From positions 6,009,501 to 6,073,500 of the forward strand of contig NC_092665.1 of the NCBI RefSeq assembly GCF_032118995.1: 64,000 bases of DNA. The letters run 5' to 3'. Positions within the stretch are counted from its first letter, which is position 1. Every line of letters starts with the position of its first letter. Of the stretch, positions 22,051 to 32,268 are shown piece by piece. Under the pieces are notes generated by a model. That model worked only from the letters and a program-made list of their open reading frames with translations. It did no database searches and was not told where the DNA came from. The stretch is from Asterias amurensis (lineage: Eukaryota > Echinodermata > Asteroidea > Forcipulatida > Asteriidae). A program made the translations under genes and the position numbers.

Positions 22051-22170
22051 GATTAGTCTAGGACTAGTCTTATCTCGACTTAGGACGAGTTACTCGTCCT
22101 AAGTTTGGACTACCCATACGTTTTTAATATCTCCTAGGACTAGTCCTAATTCTTTGTGAAATCGACCCCA
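22051..22170. mobile_element. TTTCACAAAGAG miniature element, copy 1
   Basis: The right end reads AATTCTTTGTGAAATCGACC; the inverted left end (GGATTTCACAAGAGCTAGG) is complete only in copy 2. Inside are CTAGGACTAGTC repeats and a hairpin GGACGAGTTACTCGTCC. Confidence 0.6.
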
Positions 22171-22264
22171 GGCCTGCTTTAAGTGGGGAGGTTTTTTAAA
22201 CGGTGAAGATCTCCTGCAGTAGTTGTTTCAGTGTGTATGTTCGAGACGTAATAATTATTGTTAC

Positions 22265-22491
22265 CTTTGACAAAGCTACACTAGGGAACTTATCCCATTC
22301 GAGGTCTATTCCTTCCGCGTGATCTCCCTCCAGCTGCCCCTTGAGAATCCTCGCAGCCGTCACGGTTGTTATACCCATCCCATCTCCGACGAAAAACACT
22401 ACGTTCTTAGCTTTCTTCGTATTGAGTGTTTGCTCTCTGGTAATAGCTTTCTGCAAAATGTCACTAGCCAGGTCATTCCAGTACTTCGCAC
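22265..22491 (-). CDS. Alkaline phosphatase copy 1, exon 2 (GDGMG metal site)
   Basis: Encodes AKYWNDLASD through FFVGDGMG (Asp metal ligand), TVTAARILKGQ and the end VALSK. The donor AAAG|GTAACA is good. The acceptor reads GTTGTATG|GTGCG where copy 2 has GTTGTAG|GTGCG; the extra T removes the AG. Confidence 0.85.
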
Positions 22492-22499
22492 CATACAAC

Positions 22500-23164
22500 G
22501 ATTAATTTATACAAACACTACAAACACTACTCGAAGACAATCAGATAGTGTCGTCTGCTCAGAACTGAAAGATCATTGGTGGAATTTTATGGGTTTCGTG
22601 ATTGAGCTTTTGCAGATGTTGAAGCTCCTTGTAAATAGGATAAATTGATCAGGAGTGCACTTAAAAAATAATTATTGACATAAAACAACTTTAATTTACT
22701 AAATAAAATATAATTTTTTTGATTATGGGGGGTATTCATTTTCATTTAATTAATCACTATACAGATATCTAGTTGGCATATAGTTCTAAACAGTATTGTT
22801 ATATTAATTGCAACACCGAAATACATATACCGGGTATTTTGTTTTATGAGATTAAGGTGTGTTCTTTCTCGACCCTCATCTTCTGTGTTTTTCGATAAAA
22901 AATAATCGGCTGTAATATTTGTTGTGTTCCTACGTCGTTAAACTATCAATAAAAGACAATGGAACAGGGCACATTGCGTCAAAAACTCGGGTTCTATTCA
23001 CGTGATAACAACACGCAAAACAACAGAGCTCTCGTACAACCAGATCTCGCGTGAAACAATGTGATCACTTAGTCTGCTTACATTATCATATTCAACTTTG
23101 ATCCAAAGAAAAGTCAAATGGAGCTCTACTCTATTCAAGCGAGAACCACTATATGCCTACTTAC
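22500..23164. other. First phosphatase intron, copy 1
   Basis: AT-rich intron between exons 1 and 2. No repeat or RNA gene recognised. Confidence 0.5.
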
Positions 23165-23224
23165 TTTGTGGTAGCACAATGCCTCCTGCAGTCAGCATAT
23201 AGATCCAAATTAACCATATTAATG
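23165..23224 (-). CDS. Alkaline phosphatase copy 1, exon 1 (signal peptide, start lost)
   Basis: Encodes the hydrophobic WLIWIYMLTAGGIVLPQ signal segment and ends at donor CACAAA|GTAAGT in phase 1. Relative to copy 2, eight bases including the in-frame ATG are missing; the only nearby ATG is out of frame, while the frame stays open upstream to a distant ATG that would add about 30 residues. Confidence 0.55.
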
Positions 23225-23714
23225 TTGAAATCAAGGTAACAAAATCAGAGGTAATGAAACAGTGTATACCGATCGTCACTGTTTGTATCCGACTGAGGTC
23301 ATAGTCAGTTTGAATTACAGACTTCATAACTATAAAACAGCAATAACTTATCATTTCATTCATTCTTTGGCTTTTGAACCTTGGAAATAAATGATCGGTT
23401 CTTGAACTTTAATTTCATATTTCAAATGGCCATTATCTATATCGGTACTTGTACTATATCATCAACTTCACATCTGTATTTTTTAATACCAATTAATCTA
23501 CTGTGAAGTTTTACAAAAAATGGGACTCCTTCAAAGAATTGTGCCGAGGTTAACTCTGCATTTTACTAAAGTGGTAAACTATTTCAGTCAATTTTTTACT
23601 TTGTGTTGCTGTAACGGTTTTTCAGCATAATTGTATGAGGTGTTGTAATAAGATTTGTTTAAAAAAAAATCACCTCGAAAAACTAATAGTTACGAAAGCC
23701 CTCCAGAAAAAAAA

Positions 23715-23877
23715 ACGATGTTTAAATTCGTGGAAAATTACTTCTTTCTCGAAAACTACGTCTCTTCAGAGGGAGTCGTTTCTCACAGTCTTTCATACTG
23801 CCAACAGCTCCCCATTACTCGTTACCAAGTAAGGTTTTATGCCAATTTGAGTAATTAACCAATAGTGTACACTGCCT
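23715..23877. mobile_element. Truncated TTAA miniature element, copy 1
   Basis: Right half of the family (TTCGTGGAAAATTACTTC through CCAATAGTGTACACTGCC) before TTAA at 23878. A deletion of about 1 kb, relative to 60277-61265 of copy 2, joins it to upstream sequence at AAAT. Confidence 0.7.
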
Positions 23878-24213
23878 TTAAGCACATTTTGACGATTTTG
23901 AGATTTTCAATATATGAACGAGTCCTTTATGTCAAAGAAGTTGCCCAAGATGGGGACAGAATCTCCGGGGACAGATTTCCATGAAACACCGGCCCAAGGC
24001 GGAATCCTGCCTTACGTGTTTTTTAAAACAATCAAAATGACTTCAATCTCATCCAAAAGTTCATTTGATTGTTTTTGATTTTTGTGGTTTGTATTGATTG
24101 TTTTTGCTCCATTGAATATTCTTGTTTCCAGAAAGCATTTGTGCGTTTCGGTGGTAGTAGACTCTGAGAAAACAAAGAATACAATTGAAAATCAGTTTAA
24201 AAATACCCTTTAA

Positions 24214-24577
24214 GGGCAAAGGCAGGACACATTAATAGGTAACTTTCAACCACTAGTGAGTCTTTTCACTTGGTGTATCTCAACGTATTCTTAAATTAAC
24301 AAACCCGTGAACATTAATTTGAGCTCAATTGGTCGTCAAAATTGCGAGAGAATAATGGGAAAATCACCCCCGTCGCACAAGTTGTGTGCTTTCAGATGCC
24401 TTCAGTTTGAGACCTTTAACAACTCGAGAAAATACTTCTTTCTCAAAAACTAGGTTTCTTCAGAGAGAGCCGTTTCTCACAATGTTTTATACTATTAACC
24501 TCTTTCCATTGCTCATTACCAAGTAAGTCTTTATGCTAGCAATTCTGTTGAGTAACTACCTGTGGTGTCCAGTGCAT
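24214..24577. mobile_element. TTAA miniature element, divergent subfamily, copy 1 distal
   Basis: TTAA at 24210-24213 and 24578-24581. Left end GGGCAAAGGCAGGACAC, right end inverted GTGGTGTCCAGTGCA. Same subfamily as 8157-8496. Confidence 0.7.
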
Positions 24578-24581
24578 TTAA

Positions 24582-24882
24582 TGTTGCTCTGTTGGTGGCG
24601 CACTCTACTATAAATACATTGTTATTGCATTTCGATTTCGGAAAAAAACTCACTGAGTTAGTGTTAGTAAACATATACTTCAAAAGAGTGGAAGCACGAA
24701 AGAGATCCATCTGAACATATATATTGCGTTCACAGTTCTTTCTTTGATAATAAACTTGCACTTTAACTCACAATCATCAGGGAAATACATCAATTGAGCG
24801 GAAATAGAAGGAAAACGGCCAGGAACTTCAGGAAGCAATCACACAGTGCAACCCAGTAGGGCGGATATACATGTAAAAACAC
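24582..24882. other. End of unit copy 1, nothing recognised
   Basis: No gene or repeat seen; likely upstream intergenic DNA between the phosphatase 5' end and the next C1q hairpin array. Collinear with 62115-62418. Confidence 0.4.
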
Positions 24883-24889
24883 CATACCA

Positions 24890-25370
24890 TTAAAGCATGT
24901 ACAAATTGAGCTCCATTGGTAACACAGTCTCATTCGAACCAGTGATAGAGTAAGTCACTGCTTTCAATCAGTGACTATACCACATACACAGTGTAGTGTA
25001 GAGTCTACACCATTGGTATACATTCAACATACAGTATCATTCAAACCAATGATAGAGTAAGTCACTGCGTAAGCCATAAATCAGTGACTTTAACATGGTA
25101 TTGATCCACAATTGTAACATACAGCCTCGTCCAAACCAATGATAGAGTAAGTCACTGCTTTCAATCAGTGACTTTAACACATACACAATGTAGTGTAGAG
25201 TTTTACACCATTGGCATCCATTCAACATACAGTATCATTCAAACCAATGGTAGAGTAAGTCACTGTCATAAATCAGTGACTTTAACACGGTATTGATCCA
25301 CAATTGCAACATACAGCCTCGTCCAAACCAATGGTAGAGTAAGTCACTGCTTTCAATCAGTGACTTTAAC
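24890..25370. promoter_or_regulatory. Upstream hairpin array of C1q gene copy 2
   Basis: Five AGTCACTG/CAGTGACT inverted repeats lie at 24953-24976, 25060-25089 (longer spacer), 25150-25173, 25258-25281 and 25342-25365. The arms are kept even where the spacer changes (CTTTCAAT, TCATAAAT and a 14-base version), which suggests the palindrome itself is conserved. Confidence 0.6.
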
Positions 25371-25450
25371 ACGTATCTATGATTGGCTGCTCATCTATTG
25401 TCAATCAAACCCGAAGTAGACTGATGGCCACTTCAATGGAAATACAGCAG

Positions 25451-25551
25451 TATTTAAACGCGCTGCACCAGCAGCAGTGCTCATAACAACTTTGCATCTT
25501 ATCGGAAGAGAGAAACTGAGAAAGCTTGCACTACAAGAACACAACATCAAG
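25451..25551 (+). promoter_or_regulatory. C1q copy 2 core promoter and non-coding exon 1
   Basis: TATTTAAA lies at 25451-25458 and the leader ends at donor CAAG|GTAAGTG (25551/25552). It is nearly identical to copy 1. The paired acceptor is at 29238, so the first intron is about 3.7 kb, longer than in copy 1 because the palindromic element inside it is longer. Confidence 0.65.
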
Positions 25552-25683
25552 GTAAGTGTTTCTCGTTATACTGTCGGACCCGGACTTTGGCTTCTAGATG
25601 CATGCCGTGTATTTTAGAGTAGCCAATTATTTCAAGAAGGTTGCAGTTTTGGCCCAAGAAGGGGCACCACTCTACCCAATAAA

Positions 25684-25855
25684 GCAGTAAAATTTAGGGT
25701 GCTTTACCTGGCAGCTAGGGTGCAAGGTTTAGTGCAGTAAATTGCACAATGGAATTTTGGTAAATTGTGCCTTGAAGGGGTAGTTTGTAAATTTTCCACT
25801 TTGCAATTTATTGCACTTTACCTGGCACAGGTAATAAAGCACATTCATTTTTACG
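25684..25855. repeat. Foldback element in C1q intron 1, copy 2
   Basis: This is the copy 2 version of the 714-893 foldback. The arms are more diverged here, with several changes in the left arm. Confidence 0.5.
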
Positions 25856-26559
25856 GATTTGTTTTACAGTGTTTTCAGCTGAAGTTCTTATGCAGTGTTT
25901 GGGTCTTTTTTCTCTCTGCCAACATTAGTGTACTGTGGTACTGTTTGGTGGTACAGACTGTAATGCCGTTGCATTTCCCTTTGAAACCACGATACATAGC
26001 GTTGTGTCGTTGGGGCTTTTATCACCATACTTGCAAGTGGTTTCCGTTTTGGAGCAGCAAGTTCCGCTGGTATTTTGTACTTTGTCTTGTTCAAATAGTG
26101 GGGAATAAAAGTTTACCTAGACAGTTTCAGTTGAATGTGCTTGATATTCTGCTCGTTTTAATGTGTGTGTACTATTCATCCAAAAGCTGTCAACAAAATT
26201 AACAACAAGTACTGATGAAATGGCATTGTGTGACATGACCACTTTGTTATTTTCTTTTATGTTGTGGGTAAAACAAAACAAGATTGAACATTATGCAACA
26301 CTTTCACAATTATTATGGTGATTTTGTGGGGAGGGGCAACCGAGGTGAAGCCGAGTTTGCCTGTTTGCCCCAAAAGTTTACACAAAACCTGGACCCCGTC
26401 ACGGAGCATGCAACATTAATTGTTTTATTTTACCATGATAATCGATTCCTCTTGTTTGGGGACAAATTGTTACCAATAATTCGTAACAATAATTTGTTAC
26501 GACAATAATGACACAGTTTAAAACTATGGCAGCATATTTTGTAAGCCAAAACATGGTGG

Positions 26560-28385
26560 CACACTGTCTTAAGGTGCTGTCACTTGACGTTTTAGCCACG
26601 CTGGCGTACGTCGAATAGTTATGGGTAAAGGCCCCGTCACACCTTGACGTTTAAGCCAGCGTATGCCGACGTATGACAATTTTGGCGACTACGCTGGTGT
26701 ACGTCAAATAAGTTATGGATAACTTTGTATAAGTTAGAGCTCGATGAAACACGCTGATATACACGTCGATGTAAGGCGTGTGGCTAATGAAGGCCCTGTC
26801 ACACCTTCCGTTTTAGTCAGCGTATGCCGACGTATGCAAATTTCTCTAAAACGTTGGCATACGCTGAACTTTCGATGGATTTTTCAATTTTGAGCGTATA
26901 CGAAGCGTAATCATAACGAGGTGGACGGATGCATACCGTAGAAGTAACTTACACAGAGCGTTTCCTACGAATGCTTAGCATGTTGACGGCGTTCACAACT
27001 TATGTTCTACGATGGTCCAACTACTGCATAGAGCGCGGGGGCAGCGTATTGCCGACGATCACATATAGTAGCCTATAAAGAGGGTGCCTCTCGACGATTG
27101 AAATAATAACTGCACTTGACATCGTATTAATCCTCATGCGAACCCAAATTTTATGTACCTATTGACATTGCTCTGTCAATGGTAGCTGTAAGTTTAGAAA
27201 CAAGTTTAGTAAGTTCTGTGGTCATCCGGAACACGTCAAATACGTTCGACGTAAGTTCAAAGCACATTACTCATATAGGTTATTTGAAATACGTTTTTGG
27301 TACGCAAGACATTATATCGACGTATGTCGACTTCTGATAACCTCACAAGTAACGTGTGTGAACGTGCGTCATCGATTGTATAACGCACCTACAACTTATG
27401 CGGAACTTATGAACCACACGCTGGCACACTTAGATTTTGTTGTGCATGCACACAATTTCTCGACGACCTCGCCTTACTACGACGTACACGGCGTGTTTCA
27501 GCGTGCTCATAACTTATACAAAACTTACCCATAACTTATTCGACGTACGCCAGCGTATTCGCCACAATTTTGTATTCGTCGGCATACGCTTGCTAAAACG
27601 TCTAGGTGTGACAGGGCCTTAACAGGTAATAGTAGTAACGTGCTTTGAACCTACCTCGAACGTATTTGACGTGCTCCGGACGACCACATAACTTAATGAA
27701 CGTGATTCTAACTTACAGCTACCGTATAATGGCGTATTGACAGCGTTTATGTGAATCGGATACAAATTGGGTTCGCGGGAGGATACTACATTGTCAAGTG
27801 CAGTTATTATTTCAATCGCCGAGAGACACCCTCTTTGTAGGCAACTGGATGTGGTCGCCGGGAATACGCTGCCGCGCGTTATGCAGTAGTTAGATTACCG
27901 TAGGACATAAGTTGTGAACGCTGGCAACACGCTAAGCATTCGCTATGGAAACGTCCTATGTAAGTTACTACTACGGTCTGCATACGTCCAACTCGTTATG
28001 AATAGGCTTTGTATACGCTCAAAATTGAAAAGTCCATCGAAAGTTCAGCGGATGCCAACGTTTAAGAGAAATTGTCATACGTCGGCATACGCTGACTAAA
28101 ACGTCAAGGTGTGACAGTGCCGTAAGTTAAGATCACGGCTAAATACGCCGATATACGTCTTTGTATTATGCTTTGAACCTATGTCGAAATTATTTGACGT
28201 GTTCCGGACGACCACTTTTGATGAAATTAAGTAGTGGCAGCGTATTGGGAAATCGGTATACACTAATTGGGTTCGAAGGAGAATACTGTGATGCCAAGTG
28301 CAGTTATTATTTCAAACGTCGAGGTACCATGCAATACGCTGCTGCGCGCTATGCAGTAGTTAGACTATCGTAGATATCGTATCTT
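26560..28385. mobile_element. Long-palindrome DNA element in C1q intron 1, copy 2
   Basis: This is the fuller version of the 1540-2700 element. Left ends (GGCCCYGTCACACC) are at 26630 and about 26790, and matching right ends finish at about 27617 and 28121. Arms of roughly 400 bases (26790-27200 against 27720-28121) mirror each other imperfectly. The interleaved ends suggest two related elements inserted into one another. No open frame of note is present. Confidence 0.6.
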
Positions 28386-29238
28386 TTTACACGAGGAGAA
28401 ATCCTCACAATGTAGACAAGTTGAGGAATCTTTCTTGGATTATAAAATGAGCGAAGTGATACGGACAGGAGCTCAATGTATAGGGTGTTGGTTTTATCTC
28501 AAACGATCACTATGTTGCACCATCTCTTGTTAATATAGAGGCATACGCGCCCCACCCTGTATCTTCCATGTAATTTTGTAATCTCTGTCAAGTCGAATCC
28601 GAGATCCAAAGCCGTCTATATGGAAATCATTACTCTGGGTTGTATTGTCTAACCATGTCTCAGTGAAGGATACCAGAGTCTCTGTGTTTACGCATGTGAT
28701 TAATCGAGCTCATCCATTTGGGGCATAGGGAACGGCAATGGACGATACCATTAATGGGAGAAAGATTCTATCGGTCTGATTAAATTTATTTCTCCTCACC
28801 ACCCATATTTCCTCTTGTTCTTCTTTTAAAGTTGTTTACTGTTGTCTGACAGTTGTTTGGGTGTCATTGGGGAGCATTTCAACACGATGTTCAGTATGTT
28901 AAAGATCAAACGAGCCAACGGCACCCTGCCGTAAGCTAGGTACTCAAGTGTGTAGCGGTAGCCACTTTGTTGTGTGGAGCGATTATTTAGCTCAACACAA
29001 GAGAACAATTACGATCAATACGGCCAGGTACATAATTTAACACACACATGCTCAGCCCAGCGAAACACAAATTGACTAAAACGTGGTTAATGTAGAAAGT
29101 GGTGATAAAGAACTTCCACAAACACATGGAAAATGTGAATAAATTGGAGCTGACCCAAAACTTGTGGTCACCGCTAGAGCAGCGCTACTATGTCTGCATG
29201 TTTTCATCGTTTGTTTTATTTATTCTATTAAATTACAG

Positions 29239-30231
29239 ATGAAGATTACCATACCAACAGTGCCCCTTCTTCTTTGTATTTTGCAAGTTCCGTTCATGGT
29301 GGCTAAAACAGCAGTTTCACCTGATCCGGAGATGACGTGTAACTCCTGCTGCCAGGGCCCAGCCGGTATACCGGGAATTCCCGGGTCAAATGGGAACCAT
29401 GGACAAGGGCTTGTAGGGTCCCCTGGTGAGGTAGGTCAACCTGGGGCTAAAGGAGACAAGGGGTCAGATGGACTAGTTGGTGAGCCAGGCGCTAAAGGGG
29501 ATACTGGACTTAAGGGAGAGCAAGGAGTCGGTCAACCAGGGAAACAAGGACCTCTAGGTCTGCCTGGGATGAATGGTCTGAATGGGGAGAGAGGTGAACC
29601 TGGACCAGCTGGACAGACCGGCGAAGCAGGTGAGCCCGGGGGAAATGGAGACATCGGGTCAGATGGACTGGTTGGTGCGCCAGGCGCTAAAGGGGATCAT
29701 GGTATGAAGGGAGAGCAAGGAGTCGGTCAACAGGGCAGAAAGGGACTTCGAGGTCTGTCTGGGATGAATGGTCTGAAGGGAGAGAGAGGTGAACCTGGAC
29801 CAGCTGGACAGACTGGTGAAGCAGGTGAATGTAGTACGCGACAGTCCGCCTTCACTGCAGTGAGGAATACCGCCTTCAACCCTCCATTCTCCTATGATCC
29901 TCTGCCCTTTGAAGAGTTATTGTTTTCAGAGGAAGGGACTGATTTCAACTTGAATAACGGCACGTTTACGTGTAATGTGCCTGGGGTATACGTATTGATG
30001 TTCTCAGTCCATAAATCATCAAGTGGGTCTTACCTATTTGTCAAGCTGAGGAAGAACGGTAACACCATTGTAACAGGGGGTGTAAACGATGCAGGTTCTC
30101 ATCATGTGAGCAACAGTGCATTGATTCCCCTGCACTACGGAGATCAAGTTCACTTAGCTGTATACGGTCAAGTATTATGTGACTCTAACCATTGCACGTC
30201 TTTCACTGGATTCCTGCTGTACGAAATCTAA
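29239..30231 (+). CDS. Secreted collagen-like C1q-domain protein, copy 2 (330 aa)
   Basis: Paralogue of the 3356-4366 gene with the same layout: signal peptide, CNSCC cluster, Gly-X-Y region and C1q domain ending FLLYEI. The frame is open for 25 codons upstream (from 29164), but those codons lie in the intron polypyrimidine tract and the acceptor TTACAG precedes the ATG at 29239, so I start there. It lacks two Gly-X-Y triplets (PRGDAG) found in copy 1. The C1q domain differs at 35 of 133 codons by replacement and at only 3 synonymously. The changes cluster at 29866-29898, 30007-30045, 30073-30123 and 30163-30207, with identical stretches between. It gains two Cys residues in the last cluster. 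No lesion is visible. Confidence 0.9.
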   Translation: MKITIPTVPLLLCILQVPFMVAKTAVSPDPEMTCNSCCQGPAGIPGIPGSNGNHGQGLVGSPGEVGQPGAKGDKGSDGLVGEPGAKGDTGLKGEQGVGQPGKQGPLGLPGMNGLNGERGEPGPAGQTGEAGEPGGNGDIGSDGLVGAPGAKGDHGMKGEQGVGQQGRKGLRGLSGMNGLKGERGEPGPAGQTGEAGECSTRQSAFTAVRNTAFNPPFSYDPLPFEELLFSEEGTDFNLNNGTFTCNVPGVYVLMFSVHKSSSGSYLFVKLRKNGNTIVTGGVNDAGSHHVSNSALIPLHYGDQVHLAVYGQVLCDSNHCTSFTGFLLYEI

Positions 30232-30249
30232 ATCACACATACAAACACA

Positions 30250-30840
30250 CGGAAACGTTTAAATGTTTTAGACAACGATTTAAATAAACTGATATGCAAC
30301 TATATAGTTTTTACAAATAGAATAATAATGAGTTAATCGTGGAAAATCGAACGTGTGTTTAGATGAATCGAATAAAATTACTTTATTATTAATTGTGTTA
30401 TTATTTGCAGGACAATAAGTATGGAAAAGACGTTTTATTTGAACACTTGATTTTGCAAACGTGTATTGTGACAAAAACTTTCAACGTGTTTTTGTCACGT
30501 AAACAGTGCTATAAATATCAGTTCATCCCTTTTTTGAGTTTATTACATTTACGTTTAAATGTTTTAGACAACGATTTAAATACACTAATATGCAACTATA
30601 TAGTTTTTACAAATATAATAATAATGAGTTAATCGTGGAAAATCGAACGTGGATTTAGATGAATCGAATAAAATAACTTTATTATTAATTGTTTTATTAT
30701 TTGCAGGACAATAAGTATGGAAAAGACGTTTTATTTGAACACTTGATTTTGCAAACGTGTATTGTGACAACAACTTTCAACGTGTTTTTGTCACGTAAAC
30801 AGTGCTATAAATATCAGTTCATCCCCTTTTTGAGTTTATT
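30250..30840 (+). repeat. C1q 3' UTR and duplicated 0.29-kb downstream segment, copy 2
   Basis: This is the copy 2 counterpart of 4384-4975, with the same tandem pair and AATAAA signals. The pair therefore predates the large duplication. Confidence 0.65.
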
Positions 30841-32083
30841 ACATGTTCGGTAAAGTTTGAAATTTCTGCAGCCTGTAATTCCGTCCGAGGGTGCAATGAT
30901 GAGTCCTTGAAACCATGATGAGTCCATAAAATGCAAAATGAAACTACGCAAGAAAAACTGACAGTTTATTAAACAGTACATACAAAACTTCAGATTTCTT
31001 GATACAGACTCAGACTTATAATTCATTGTGGCCTCCGATTGTGCCGGCAATTTTATTTCAAACATTTTAAATTGGTTGAAAAAGCTGTACCCTGTTAAGG
31101 CAACAAAATACAAATAATTCACCTAACAACTGGTAACAGTTGTCTTCGGTTGATATGTTCGTTAATGTACAATACTTCTGATATTAAACTAACGACAACT
31201 TGTGATCAAAAAGAACTTGCGTTGTAAAGTAACAGAAAACATTTATTTTGTGTCGCTTTTTGAACACGTTTCGATATGGAGAAATATTTAAATTTTCGTC
31301 GTGGTTTGAGCGTTTCTTTGTTTTCACATGAGAAAGCACTTTTGTTTAATGCAGATGAAACATTGGGTATTCGTTTTGAATTACTTTCGTATAAAACGTT
31401 TGATAACATGTCAAAGAGGGGAAAATATATTACACTTACAGCGATTCGTTAAACCGTCACATCGGCATGAAACCAATACACCATCTTAGTGTGAATTTGG
31501 AAAATAACAATTTCCTCACTTCGACCGTGACTTAATTATTCGGAATATTAGCTGATTACACAATGTCGTATTTTACCTTACACAGAAAGGTTTCGTTGAC
31601 AGTAATATTGTGACCCACTCTGTGATTTTTGTTAGAACTATATTTGCATGGTATAGCCTGTTGGGGGTAAAAAATATTCTTATAAAATAGCACTATATGT
31701 AAGCTTTAATATGATGCATAATGCTAACATGTTTCCAAGAAGTAAACCAGACATTTTAATAAATAACCTGAGCACATGCAAATTTATTAAAAATGGGGTC
31801 GAGTTTAAAGGGTTAAAGTCACCTGGAAATATAATTTATTTTTCTTCAAACATTAGAGTATATGTTAATGAACAATAACATAATTTGTTGAGTTATTGTT
31901 TGTAACGATTTACATGTTTAAAAATAGATAAAGTTGTTTGGGGTGACTCCGCCTACCCCTTTTGTGACGTCAATCGAGGCAGACTTTGCCTCGATCGTAC
32001 ATTGAACACACGTACGTGCAATTACATGCAAGTTCTAGTTTTTACGTTTCGAAAAAAAGTTTATTTCTTGCATTTTGTCGGCA
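30841..32083. other. Gene-free AT-rich stretch, copy 2
   Basis: Collinear with 4976-6227. Short frames shared by both copies (for example 30814-31122 on the - strand) have no recognisable domain and sit in AT-rich DNA. Confidence 0.5.
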
Positions 32084-32268
32084 ATGTCGACCACGTGTAT
32101 TGCTGCTGGAGGCAGCAAAATAACTAAAAATGGGGTCAGTTTGCAAAGTGGTTCGGTCCGACGTCTTTTCCAGCGCTGTGCAGCAAACACTTTGAGCCGT
32201 CCTGCTTCAAATATCGCGCCTCGATTGACGTCACGAACAGCGCCCTCTCGGGTCGGGCCTACTTTTAA
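32084..32268 (+). pseudogene. THAP zinc-finger domain remnant, copy 2
   Basis: This starts with ATG and reads MSTTCIAAGGSK then TKNGVSLQ, matching the THAP N-terminus (C-x-x-x-x-C with the second Cys replaced by Gly). In another frame it reads ALCSKHFEPSCF before TAA at 32266. It keeps the N-terminal 34 bases lost in copy 1 but has the same internal deletion, so the domain was already broken before the duplication. Confidence 0.7.

Larger units (their letters stand above)
13442..23231 (-). pseudogene. Alkaline phosphatase gene copy 1 (ten exons, broken)
   Basis: Alkaline phosphatases hydrolyse phosphate monoesters at the cell surface with two Zn and one Mg ion and are usually GPI-anchored homodimers. 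Ten exons in transcription order: 23165-23224, 22265-22491, 20489-20663, 19750-19925, 19243-19354, 17824-17922, 17088-17228, 15582-15782, 13956-14078 and 13442-13689. Junction phases agree throughout, and using the copy 2 first exon (67 bp) the exons sum to 1569 bp, a 522-residue protein, the usual family length. Catalytic landmarks are present: GDGMG, PDSAGTATAY (nucleophile Ser), THATP, GGRIDHAHH, TADHS and THSGEDV. Three lesions are visible: an 8-base deletion removing the in-frame start ATG, a 1-base insertion that destroys the acceptor of exon 2 (TAG to TATG), and a GT to AT change at the donor of exon 9. Most likely a recent pseudogene; base errors in the assembly are the alternative. 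Confidence 0.8.
1..24882. repeat. Tandem segmental duplication unit, copy 1 (left edge cut)
   Basis: The first bases of the window recur at 24883 and 62419, and nearly every landmark of this unit recurs in the same order in copy 2: hairpin array, TATA box, C1q exon, miniature elements, LINE fragment and all phosphatase exons. The offset is 24882 at the left, 25883 at the C1q start codon, about 25960-25990 over 12-17 kb and 36532 at phosphatase exon 3, so the copies differ by discrete insertions and deletions. By eye, unique sequence differs by only a few percent, which points to a recent duplication. Confidence 0.95.

Noticed and set aside
29164-29238. Upstream 25-codon extension of C1q copy 2
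   Set aside because: It consists of intron sequence ending in the polypyrimidine tract and acceptor TTACAG, and copy 1 has no equivalent start.
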